A stretch of 64,000 bases of DNA from Streptomyces sp. SID12488 (lineage in GTDB: Bacteria > Actinomycetota > Actinomycetes > Streptomycetales > Streptomycetaceae), in contig NZ_JAAGLT010000002.1 in NCBI RefSeq assembly GCF_010548275.1, positions 392,613-456,612 of the forward strand. Reading direction: 5' to 3'. Of this stretch, positions 36,149-43,776 are shown in pieces. The position numbers and the translations under genes are program-made. Numbering within the stretch: the first letter of the stretch is position 1; the number at the start of each line of letters is the position of its first letter. The notes under the pieces are model-generated. The model was given only the letters and a program-made list of their open reading frames with translations. It did no database searches and was not told where the DNA came from.

Positions 36149-37635
36149 GCGGAAGCATCTGGATGCCGCCCGGAGCGGGCCCCGGCACGCTCCCCGCCAT
36201 TCCCCGGCAACGCACCGTCCCCAGCTGGGCGGAGCCCGACCCGATTGACCAACTCGCGGCCCGGCTCGACGACTTCATAGCCGCCGCCGTCCACCCGGAC
36301 GAGATAGCCGCCCTCCTGGAGTCCGACGGCCTGTCGGACGACCAGATACGCGAGCGGTACGGCGTCAGGAGCTCCTTCGCACTCGCCGAGGAGTTGTACG
36401 ACCGGGTCGAGCGCCGCTATCCCGAACCGGACGGCCCGGCCCACGATCCCTGGCGGACAGGCCTGTTGGGCTGCCTCCTCAGAGGCGTCGTCTTCGCCCT
36501 CCCCGGCCTCGGCTACGTCCTCGGGGCCCCGCTCCTGGCCGGCCCGAAGGACGGCCTGGGCCTCCCGGCCGGCACGATCCCACTGCTCGCCGGCGCCCTG
36601 GTCGGCTGGACCTGGAACCAGGGCCTGTCCCACCGGGCGTACTCCTGGCTCAGCCTGGGCGACCGCCCGGCGGCCCGCCGCTCCCTCCTGCTCGGCGCCC
36701 CGGCCGGGGCACTCCTCGGCTCCCTGGTCGCCCTCGCGGCCATAGGCGCCGCCACCCCCGGCGCGGTCGCCTTCGCCGCAGGCCAGTCCTGCTACCTCGC
36801 CGCCGCCACCGCCCTGCTCGTCCTGGGCCGCGAACGCGCCCTCCTCGCAGCCCTGCTGCCGATGGCGGCGGGCGCGGTCCTGGCGATGATCCGACCCGTG
36901 CCGGACGCGGCGAGAGCCGTCCTGCTGCTGGGCTCCCTGATCGCAGTAGTGATCTTGGGTCTACTCGAAGTCGTGCCTGGCAGCACCGGACCCAAGGGGC
37001 GCGGGGCTGTATTTGATTTGCGGCTACCGCCGCGTGGGCGCGACAAGCCCCCACGGGCCCGCAGACGACCTACATCCTCAGGCCCCCGTCTGTCCATTTC
37101 TGTCCCGTACGCCCTGTTCGGCCTCGGCGGCGGCATCCTCGTCCTCTACGCGGCCCTGGGCGGAGCCCCCGCCGCCGTCGCGCTCACGCTGAGCATGGGC
37201 CCCGCCGAATGGCTCCTGCACCGCTTCCGCAGCAACAGCCTCGCCGGACTGCGCTCCACCAGTACCTCGAAGGACTTCTGGCGCACCACAGCCGTCACCC
37301 TCATCGAGTGCCTCAGCGCCTACCTCGCCACCCTCCTCGCCCTCAGCCTCGCCATCTCGGCACTCTGGCCGCACGATCCAGGCGTGGGAGGCATCAGGCT
37401 CGCCGGCCTGCTCCTCCTCGGCGTGGTCCTCTGGACGGGCCTGCTGCTCCAGTCCTTCGGCGCGATCCTCAGCGCGGCCGTGATCTGCTGTGTCGCGGCC
37501 CTCGCCCAGACCCTGGCCCTGGCGACCCACGTCGGCAGCCCGCACTGGGTGGGCCTGATCGTGTACGGAACGGCGGCCTGCGTCCAGGCGGCCCTGGTCG
37601 GCGGCCTCCTGGGCCGAGCGACCGCCCACCGCTGA
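36145..37635 (+). CDS. Twelve-segment membrane protein, PelG-like role
   Basis: 496 aa, GTG start coupled to the upstream stop. The first 105 residues are soluble (IDQLAARLDDFIAAAVHPDE, DDQIRERYGVRSSFALAEELYDR). Then about six membrane segments (to residue 282), a 35-residue basic loop, and six more to the end: a 6+6 layout as in MATE/MOP-type flippases and PelG. Homology to PelG is not obvious, so the export role is inferred from context. The loop (GPKGRGAVFDLRLPPRGRDK...) is encoded by a family A repeat at 36992-37070. Thus a repeat seems to have inserted in frame. Confidence 0.7.
   Translation: MSGSIWMPPGAGPGTLPAIPRQRTVPSWAEPDPIDQLAARLDDFIAAAVHPDEIAALLESDGLSDDQIRERYGVRSSFALAEELYDRVERRYPEPDGPAHDPWRTGLLGCLLRGVVFALPGLGYVLGAPLLAGPKDGLGLPAGTIPLLAGALVGWTWNQGLSHRAYSWLSLGDRPAARRSLLLGAPAGALLGSLVALAAIGAATPGAVAFAAGQSCYLAAATALLVLGRERALLAALLPMAAGAVLAMIRPVPDAARAVLLLGSLIAVVILGLLEVVPGSTGPKGRGAVFDLRLPPRGRDKPPRARRRPTSSGPRLSISVPYALFGLGGGILVLYAALGGAPAAVALTLSMGPAEWLLHRFRSNSLAGLRSTSTSKDFWRTTAVTLIECLSAYLATLLALSLAISALWPHDPGVGGIRLAGLLLLGVVLWTGLLLQSFGAILSAAVICCVAALAQTLALATHVGSPHWVGLIVYGTAACVQAALVGGLLGRATAHR
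36992..37070 (+). repeat. Family A repeat inside a coding region
   Basis: Matches the copy at 46524-46603 closely: AGGGGCGCGGGGCTGTA, then TTGCGGCTACCGCCGCG and GGGCGCGAC, then GCCC..CCCGCAGAC. It keeps the reading frame and falls between predicted membrane segments 6 and 7 of the PelG-like protein, where extra residues are tolerable. Confidence 0.75.
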
Positions 37636-37681
37636 GCAGCCGCAGGATCCCCAGCCGAACGGAACGGACAAGAACCCCCAC

Positions 37682-38332
37682 ATGAGCCCCAGCAGTCTCC
37701 TGGTCCCGTACTACGAACACCCGTCCGTCCGCCCCGCCGAGTGGGAGGCGATCCTCGCCGCCGCGCCAGGCCTGTACGGGGTGGTCCTGAACCCGGCCAG
37801 CGGCCCCGGCGACCACCCCGACCCGGCTTTCGCCGAGATCGCCGCCCGACTGCGCGCGGAGGGCGTCAGGGTGCTCGGGTACGCCGACACCGACTACGCC
37901 CGCCGACCGGTCACCGCCGTCATCCGCGACCTGGTCCGCCACCACGAGTGGTACGGCGCGGACGGCGCCTTCCTCGACCAGGTCACCTCGGAACCGGACC
38001 GGCTCGACCACTACCGGCGTCTCGCCTCGGCGGCCTGGGGCACCGGCCTGCGCACCCTCGCCCTCAACCACGGCGTCCCGCCGCACCCCTCGTACGCCAG
38101 GATCGCCGACGTCCTGGTGACCTTCGAGGGCACCTGGGACACGTACCGCACCCAGCGCCCCCAGCCCTGGGGGGCCCCGGGAACACGCCTGTGCCACCTC
38201 GTGTACGGCGTCCCGCCGGACGCCGACCTCGAAACCGAGGCCAGGACCCGGGGAGCCGACCTGCACTGCGCGGTGCCCGGCACCGGAGACCATCCCTGGG
38301 GCACCCTGCCCCACGCCGTGCCCGTGGCCTGA
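37682..38332 (+). CDS. Spherulin-4 / Ega3-like glycoside hydrolase
   Basis: 216 aa. Begins LLVPYYEHPSVRPAEWEAILAAAPGLYGVVLNPASGPG, the TIM-barrel opening of spherulation-specific family 4 proteins (GH114/GH135 relatives: Ega3, Sph3). Further family motifs are VLGYADTDYARRP, WYGADGAFLDQVTSEP (catalytic acidic residues likely Asp here) and TLALNHGVPPHPSY. These enzymes cut alpha-1,4-galactosamine polymers. No signal peptide, unlike secreted fungal members, so it may act on intracellular polymer or precursor. 46 bp after the membrane protein gene; ATG with no strong ribosome site. Confidence 0.85.
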   Translation: MSPSSLLVPYYEHPSVRPAEWEAILAAAPGLYGVVLNPASGPGDHPDPAFAEIAARLRAEGVRVLGYADTDYARRPVTAVIRDLVRHHEWYGADGAFLDQVTSEPDRLDHYRRLASAAWGTGLRTLALNHGVPPHPSYARIADVLVTFEGTWDTYRTQRPQPWGAPGTRLCHLVYGVPPDADLETEARTRGADLHCAVPGTGDHPWGTLPHAVPVA

Positions 38333-38362
38333 GCACCTGAGTGACTGTGTGCGGCTGATGTC

Positions 38363-39172
38363 TCAGCGCAGCGACAGCACAACCAGTGCCGCCGTGGCCG
38401 CCGTCTCCGCGAGGCCGCCGAAGACATCGCCGGTGATCCCGCCGAAGCGGCGCGTGCAGTGCTGCAGGAGGCGTTCGGCGGCGGCGCAGGCCGCGACGAC
38501 CGCGAAAGCGGTGCGGACGATGTCGAACGCCCCGAAGAACGCGCCGAAGCCGGCCGCCGCGAGCGTCACCAGGGCCGCGACCAGCAGCGCCGAGCGCACG
38601 GGCACCGTTTCCGCGACCGCCGCCCCCAGTCCGTCCGGCCGCGCGGGCGGTACGCCGGTGCGGGCGGCCAGGGTGAGGGCCAGCCGGGCGGCGGTCGCCG
38701 AGACGACGGCGGCGAGCGCACCCCTGGCCCACGAGTCGCCGTACGCCTGAGCGAGCACGGCCACCTGGGCCAGCAGCACGAACACGAGGGCGAGCACGCC
38801 GAACGGGCCGATGTCCGACTGCTTCATGACGCGCAGCGCGTCCTCGGCGGGCTTGCCGCTGCCCAGCCCGTCGGCGGTGTCGGCGAGACCGTCGAGATGC
38901 AGCCCCCGGGTGAGTACGGCGGGTACGGCAGCCGTGGCGACGGCGGCGAGCAGCGCACCGGCGCCCAGGAACAGAAGCAGTAGCCCGACCCCGGCGGCAC
39001 ACAGACCGACGACCAGACCCGCCACCGGCGCGCACAGCATGCCGCCACGCGCCGCGTCCCGGTCCCAGCGGGTCACCTTCACCGGCAGGACCGTCAGCGT
39101 GCCGAAGGCGAAGCGGAGGCCGTCGAGGGGGTCGGAGGCCCCGGGATGTTCCGGAGGCGGGGGCGTGGACAC
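38363..39172 (-). CDS. cobS: Adenosylcobinamide-GDP ribazoletransferase
   Basis: 269 aa. Joins adenosylcobinamide-GDP to alpha-ribazole in the last step of cobalamin synthesis, in the membrane. Motifs: DGLRFAFGTLTVLPV, then GLHLDGLADTADGLGSG with its acidic metal-binding pattern, and DIGPFGVLAL. About six to seven hydrophobic segments, as usual. GTG 39172 (VSTPPPPEHPG) fits the family N-terminus; the frame runs further upstream without support. Related cob genes are at 42.5-46 kb. Confidence 0.95.
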   Translation of the reverse strand: MSTPPPPEHPGASDPLDGLRFAFGTLTVLPVKVTRWDRDAARGGMLCAPVAGLVVGLCAAGVGLLLLFLGAGALLAAVATAAVPAVLTRGLHLDGLADTADGLGSGKPAEDALRVMKQSDIGPFGVLALVFVLLAQVAVLAQAYGDSWARGALAAVVSATAARLALTLAARTGVPPARPDGLGAAVAETVPVRSALLVAALVTLAAAGFGAFFGAFDIVRTAFAVVAACAAAERLLQHCTRRFGGITGDVFGGLAETAATAALVVLSLR

Positions 39173-39261
39173 CGGCGCAGAGTACCTGGCGGGGTGCGGG
39201 CAGCCCAGGGCGGGCGGTGAGTGAGGGTCACGAATGGTGCATACCTGGATAAAGTGCATGC

Positions 39262-40029
39262 ATGGGTCATTGGCTGGAGCGGAACATCATCGAGCCGGGC
39301 AAGCTGCCGCTGCTCCTGGCGCTCGCCGCCTTCGTACTGACGTTCCTCATCACCCGGGTCGTCACCCGGATGATCCGCGCGGGCAAGGGGCCGTTCGGCA
39401 ACGTCAAGGCGGGCGGGATGCACATCCATCACGTCGTGCCCGGGGTCGTACTGACCGTCGTGGGCGGCTTCGGGGCCGTGGCCAGCGGGCAGAGCGGGTT
39501 CGGCGCGGGGCTGTGCGCGGTGCTGTTCGGGATGGGCGCCGGTCTGGTGCTGGACGAGTTCGCGCTGATCCTGCACCTCGACGACGTCTACTGGACCGAG
39601 GCCGGCCGGCAGAGCGTCGAGGTGGTGGTGCTGACGGCGGCCCTGGTCGGCCTGGTCCTCCTGGGCTTCCTGCCGTTCGGCGTGAACGACCTCACCGACG
39701 AGGACATCCAGAACCGGGGCGAAGCCATGCTCAGCGTCGGCGTCAACTTCTGTTTCTCCCTCCTCGCCCTGAGCAAGGGCAAGACCCGCACGGCGATCTT
39801 CGGCGTGATCGTCCCCTTCGTCGCGATCCTGGGCGCCCTTCGCCTGGCCCGCCCCGGTTCCGCCTGGGCGAAGCGCTTCTACCGCCGCCGCCCGCGCGCC
39901 CGTTCCCGCTCCGTCCTGCGCGCCTACCGCCACGACCGCCGCTGGGCCGGCCCCCGGCGCCGCGTCCAGGACCTGATCGGCGGCAAGCCCGATCCCCAGC
40001 CGACCCGCACCCCTGCCGTACGCCCGTGA
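39262..40029 (+). CDS. Integral membrane protein, unknown
   Basis: 255 aa. MGHWLERNIIEPGKLPLLLALAAFVLTFLITRVVTRMIRAGKG opens with one membrane helix; five or so more follow to residue 200. A conserved-looking motif GGMHIHHVVPGVVLTVVGG and an acidic loop LDEFALILHLDDVYWTEAGR hint at metal-binding His/Asp residues facing one side. A basic Arg-rich C-terminal tail (RRRPRARSRSVLR) is cytoplasmic. Function unknown. Its 3' end overlaps the convergent gene at 39924 by 106 bp. Confidence 0.75.
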   Translation: MGHWLERNIIEPGKLPLLLALAAFVLTFLITRVVTRMIRAGKGPFGNVKAGGMHIHHVVPGVVLTVVGGFGAVASGQSGFGAGLCAVLFGMGAGLVLDEFALILHLDDVYWTEAGRQSVEVVVLTAALVGLVLLGFLPFGVNDLTDEDIQNRGEAMLSVGVNFCFSLLALSKGKTRTAIFGVIVPFVAILGALRLARPGSAWAKRFYRRRPRARSRSVLRAYRHDRRWAGPRRRVQDLIGGKPDPQPTRTPAVRP

Positions 40030-40667
40030 CGCGTCGCCGAGACCCCGCACAGGGCGAGTACGGCCACGATGGCGGCCAGGTGCTCCTTGCCCGCGAGGTT
40101 GTCCTTCAGGATCACCTCCACCACCATCGCGACGACCACCGCACCGGCGGTCACGTACGCCCGGTAGCGCCACCCCAGGAACACGGCGAGGCCCACCACG
40201 GCCGCCGACGGGCCGGTGTCCACGACGTGCGCGTCCGTGCCGGGCAGTCCCAGGAGGCCCGCCGGGCCCACGGCGATGCCCACGCGCGCGTAGAGCGTGC
40301 CGGCGAGGGTGGCGGCGTACGCGATGACGAGGGTGCGCCACCGGCCGAGGCAGATCTCGGCGAGGCCGAAGGCGGCCAGGATCTGCGCCAGCGCGCCCCA
40401 GACCGGCAGGTCGGGGGCGGGTACGAAGAGGGAGAGCGGGGTGCGCAGCAGGGCGAGCCAGAGAGGGTCCCCGGCGCGGACGGCACCGGCGTCCTGGACG
40501 ATCCGGTAGCCCCAGGACTGGTTCTGCGTGAACTGGACGAGCGCGGTCAGGCACACGACCACGAGCGTCATGGGCACCGCCCGCCACCGCCGCCGGAACA
40601 GGGGCTCACGTACGGCGACGTACAGCCGCCCCCATTCGGCGCGGGCCCAGCGGGCGACCGTGCTCAT
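39924..40667 (-). CDS. Rhomboid-like membrane protein
   Basis: 247 aa with about six membrane segments (SWGYRIVQDAGAV loop, then LPVWGALAQILAAFGLAEI, YAATLAGTLYARVGIAV, GPSAAVVGLAVFLGWRY). The general layout resembles rhomboid-like proteins that lack a clear GxSG/His dyad here, so protease activity is doubtful. Overlaps the convergent gene at its C-terminus: the last 35 codons are antisense to it. Just downstream of the MprF-like gene on the same strand (36 bp). Confidence 0.6.
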   Translation of the reverse strand: MSTVARWARAEWGRLYVAVREPLFRRRWRAVPMTLVVVCLTALVQFTQNQSWGYRIVQDAGAVRAGDPLWLALLRTPLSLFVPAPDLPVWGALAQILAAFGLAEICLGRWRTLVIAYAATLAGTLYARVGIAVGPAGLLGLPGTDAHVVDTGPSAAVVGLAVFLGWRYRAYVTAGAVVVAMVVEVILKDNLAGKEHLAAIVAVLALCGVSATRHGRTAGVRVGWGSGLPPIRSWTRRRGPAQRRSWR

Positions 40668-40703
40668 ACCCCGGTCCTCATCCGTGCGTGCCCGTCCACG
40701 TGC

Positions 40704-42473
40704 TCATCTCTTCGACTCCAGGTGTCTCCTGTGCAGCCACTTCGGCAGTCCCGGCGCCTCCAGGAAGCCCTCCGCGCGCGCGGCGGCGATGCCGATGCGC
40801 GGCAGGTCCGCGCTCTTCTCGAAGAGCAGGAACCGGGGCTCCCAGATGGGCCGGTACTTCGCGTTGGCGCGGTACAGCGACTCGATCTGCCACCAGCGGG
40901 AGAAGAAGCTGAGCAGCGAGCGCCACAGCCTCAGCACCGGCCCCGCGCCGATGCGCCCGCCACGTTCGAAGACGGAACGGAACATCGCGAAGTTGAGTGA
41001 GACCTGAGTGATCCCGATCTCCTCGGCGCGCTGGAGAAGTTCGATGACCATGAACTCCATCAGCCCGTTGTCGGAGTCACGGTCGCGCCGCATGAGGTCG
41101 AGCGAGAGGCCGTGCGGCCCCCAGGGAACGAAGGAGAGCAACGCTCTCAACTCTCCCTCCCCATCGGTACATTCGAGCATCACGCACTGCCCGTCGGCCG
41201 GATCGCCGAGCCGCCCGAGCGCCATGCTGAACCCGCGCTCGGTGGCGCCGTCCCGCCAGTCGTCGGCGCGCTGGAGGAGGGACGTCATCCCGGCGGCCGG
41301 GATGTCGGCGTGGCGCCGGATGCGTACGGTGTACCCGGCCCGCTTGACCCGGTTGTAGGCCTGCCGGACGGTCCGCATGGCCCGCCCCTCCAACGTGAAC
41401 TCGGCGGTCTCGACGATGGCCTCGTCGCCGAGTTCGAGGGCGTCGAGGCCGTGCCGCGCGTACACCGTGCCGGCCTCCTCGCTCGCCCCCATCGCGGCCG
41501 GGATCCAGCCGTGGGCGCGGGCCTCGGCGAGCCACGGTTCGATGGCGCCGGGCCAGGCCTCCGGGTCGCCGAGCGGATCACCGGCGGCCAGGGAGACCCC
41601 GCCCAGGACGCGGTAGGCGACGGCGGCCTTGCCGGTGGGGGACCAGACGACGCTCTTCTCGCTGCGCAGGGCGAAGTAGCCGAGGGAGTCGCGGTCGCCG
41701 TGCCGGTCGAGGAGGGCGCGCAGCCTGGTCTCGTCGTCCTCGGTGAGCGGGTCGACGGCACGGCGGGAGCGGAAGGCGGCGTAGAAGACGGCGAGGATCA
41801 GCACCGTACTGATGACGTTGATGGTGACGTCGACCCAGTTGGGCGTGGAGATCCCGGCGAAGCCCGTGTCGTCGGCGGCGACGGAGATCAGCCGCATCGT
41901 GCCGTAGCCCCAGCGCTCCAGGAACGTCGAGCGGTGGCTGTCGTGCGCCTGGTTGGCGACGGTGACCAGCAGCGCGGCGAGGAGCGAGGAGACGAGCAGG
42001 CCGCCGACCGCGACGGCGGCGGCGAGCCGAGGGTTGGACCGGTCGCCCTTGGCGTAGAACTCGCGCCGCCCGACGACGAGCGCGGCGACGAAGGCGGCCG
42101 TGAGGACGAGCGAGATCCAGTTCTGCGCGTGTTCCCTGATCTCCGCGAAGAACATGGCGAACGCGAACAGCAGCAGGAACAGGGAGCTGATCACGATGTT
42201 CAGGATCCAGGCGGCCCGCTTGCGGCGCCGCATGGTGATCGCCAGGAACATCGTGAACACACCGGAGGCGAAGCCAGCGGTCAGCAGGTACGGGGTGAAG
42301 AAGTTCTCCTCGTTGTGCCGCCGCACGTCGTTCCCGAAGGAGACCCACACCGCGCTGAGGAGATTGACGAAGGTGACGACCCGCAGATACCAGACGGCGA
42401 ACGCGGCGGCGCGCCGCGAGGCGGTGGTGCTGGCACTTCGCTGAACGTTCGGCGTGAGCCGGTCATCTCCCAT
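40704..42473 (-). CDS. MprF/LysX-like phosphatidylglycerol lysyltransferase-type protein
   Basis: 589 aa. Seven or so N-terminal membrane segments (residues 20-230) are followed by a soluble DUF2156 (GNAT-fold) domain: LLDRHGDRDSLGYFALRSEKSVVWS, GWIPAAMGASEEAGTVYARHG, and NRVKRAGYTV. This is the layout of bacterial lysylphosphatidylglycerol synthase (MprF), which adds Lys to lipid head groups and lowers sensitivity to cationic peptides. The extra tRNA-synthetase domain of LysX is absent. Upstream is a 14-bp inverted repeat (42481-42520) ending seven bases before the ATG, and there is no clear ribosome site. Confidence 0.88.
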   Translation of the reverse strand: MGDDRLTPNVQRSASTTASRRAAAFAVWYLRVVTFVNLLSAVWVSFGNDVRRHNEENFFTPYLLTAGFASGVFTMFLAITMRRRKRAAWILNIVISSLFLLLFAFAMFFAEIREHAQNWISLVLTAAFVAALVVGRREFYAKGDRSNPRLAAAVAVGGLLVSSLLAALLVTVANQAHDSHRSTFLERWGYGTMRLISVAADDTGFAGISTPNWVDVTINVISTVLILAVFYAAFRSRRAVDPLTEDDETRLRALLDRHGDRDSLGYFALRSEKSVVWSPTGKAAVAYRVLGGVSLAAGDPLGDPEAWPGAIEPWLAEARAHGWIPAAMGASEEAGTVYARHGLDALELGDEAIVETAEFTLEGRAMRTVRQAYNRVKRAGYTVRIRRHADIPAAGMTSLLQRADDWRDGATERGFSMALGRLGDPADGQCVMLECTDGEGELRALLSFVPWGPHGLSLDLMRRDRDSDNGLMEFMVIELLQRAEEIGITQVSLNFAMFRSVFERGGRIGAGPVLRLWRSLLSFFSRWWQIESLYRANAKYRPIWEPRFLLFEKSADLPRIGIAAARAEGFLEAPGLPKWLHRRHLESKR

Positions 42474-42480
42474 GGAGAAC

Positions 42481-42520
42481 GATCATATGGGGCATGTTGC
42501 GCTATGTGCCCCATATGATC
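42481..42520. promoter_or_regulatory. 14-bp inverted repeat before the MprF-like gene
   Basis: GATCATATGGGGCA (42481-42494) and TGCCCCATATGATC (42507-42520) are perfect inverted repeats with a 12-base spacer. They end seven bases upstream of the ATG and leave no room for a normal ribosome site. It could be an operator or an mRNA leader stem controlling translation; a terminator for cobT is a third option but lacks a T-tract. Confidence 0.5.
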
Positions 42521-42528
42521 CCCGGTGG

Positions 42529-43644
42529 TCAGAGAGCCTCCGACTCCTCCGGTGCCTCCGACTCCTCCAGTTCCTTCGCGTCCTCCGCCTTGGGTGTCTC
42601 CGGCGTCTCCGGCAGCTCCGCAGCCAGGGCCGCGGCTGCCTGGACCAGCGGGAGGGCCAGCAGGGCCCCGGCTCCCTCGCCCACGGTCACCCCGTGGTCG
42701 AGCAGCGGCTCCAGCGCCATCCGGTCGAGGGCCTTCGCCTGGGCCGGCTCCCCGCTGTTGTGTCCGGCGAGCCACCAGTCCGGCGCCCGGAAGGCGATCC
42801 GCTGCCCGACCAGCGCGCAGGCGGCCGAGACGACACCGTCCAGGATCACCGGCATCTTGCGCACCGCGCTCTGCAGCAGGAACCCGGTCATCGCGGCGAG
42901 GTCGGCGCCGCCCACCGTCGCCAGCAGCTGCAACTGGTCCCCGAGCACCGGCCGGGCCCGCCGCAGCGAGTCGCGGATCGCGGCGCACTTGCGCATCCAC
43001 GCCAGGTCGTCGATCGGTAGCCCGCCCCGCCCGGTGACGACGGACGCGTCCGTCCCGCACAACGCGGCCACCAGCACCGACGCGGCCGTGGTGCCGCCCA
43101 CGCTCACATCGCCGAGCACCACCAGATCCGTACCGGAGTCGGCTTCCTCGTCGGCCACGGCGACCCCCGCCAGGAAGGCGGCCTCGGCCTCCTCGAGGGT
43201 CAGCGCGTCCTCGACGTCGATCCGCCCGCTGCCGCGCCGCGTCCGGTGTCCCGCGACCTCGTCGGGCAGCGTGTCCGGCTCGCAGTCCAGCGCCATGTCG
43301 ATGACACGCACGGGCACACCGAGCCGCCGCGCGAGCACGGCGACGGGGCTGGAGCCGTCCAGCACGGCCCGCACGGACTTCTCGGCGCTGCCGGCCGGGC
43401 GCGCCGACACACCCTGGCCGGCGATCCCGTGATCCCCCGCGAACAGCACTACTCGCGGTCGCTCCACCGCCCGTACCGGTACGGAGGACTGCGCCGCCGC
43501 CAGCCACTCGCCCAGGTCGTCGAGGCGCCCGAGCGACCCGGGCGGCACGATCTGGCGCTCCCGCCGTGCCTCCGCGTCGCGGCGCACACCGCCGTCGGGA
43601 CGCTCGATCAGATCGGTGAAGTCGTCGAGATTAAGCGAGCTCAT
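42529..43644 (-). CDS. cobT: Nicotinate-nucleotide-dimethylbenzimidazole phosphoribosyltransferase
   Basis: 371 aa. Makes alpha-ribazole phosphate for the lower ligand of cobalamin. Motifs: PGSLGRLDDLGEWLA near residue 34, LFAGDHGIAGQGVSA, LGDVSVGGTTAASVLVAAL, and GEPAQAKALDRMALEPLLD with GEGAGALLALPL near the catalytic Glu. ATG 43644 (MSSLNLDDFTDL). A Glu-rich tail (ELPETPETPKAEDAKELEES) is unusual but common in Streptomyces. Related to cobS and cobU in this window but not in one operon. Confidence 0.96.
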   Translation of the reverse strand: MSSLNLDDFTDLIERPDGGVRRDAEARRERQIVPPGSLGRLDDLGEWLAAAQSSVPVRAVERPRVVLFAGDHGIAGQGVSARPAGSAEKSVRAVLDGSSPVAVLARRLGVPVRVIDMALDCEPDTLPDEVAGHRTRRGSGRIDVEDALTLEEAEAAFLAGVAVADEEADSGTDLVVLGDVSVGGTTAASVLVAALCGTDASVVTGRGGLPIDDLAWMRKCAAIRDSLRRARPVLGDQLQLLATVGGADLAAMTGFLLQSAVRKMPVILDGVVSAACALVGQRIAFRAPDWWLAGHNSGEPAQAKALDRMALEPLLDHGVTVGEGAGALLALPLVQAAAALAAELPETPETPKAEDAKELEESEAPEESEAL

Positions 43645-43723
43645 TCGCCGAACAGTACCGGCAGCGATCGAACAGGGCGCCGTCACGTTGGAGCCATGTC
43701 ATTGCACCCAGGATCGCGATCCC

Positions 43724-43754
43724 CTACGTAACGTTTTGAGACGTAATGTCGTAG
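43724..43754. promoter_or_regulatory. Imperfect palindrome upstream of methyltransferase gene
   Basis: CTACG-TA-ACGT-n6-ACGT-AATGT-CGTAG, symmetric around 43738, 23 bp before the start of the methyltransferase at 43777. Position and symmetry suggest an operator; no known consensus. Confidence 0.3.
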
Positions 43755-43776
43755 CACCTCCTGGTAGGAGCCGCTC

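Noticed and set aside
42529..43644. Cobalamin riboswitch near cobT
   Set aside because: No B12-box-like structure is visible in the short leader; the palindrome at 43724 is too small.
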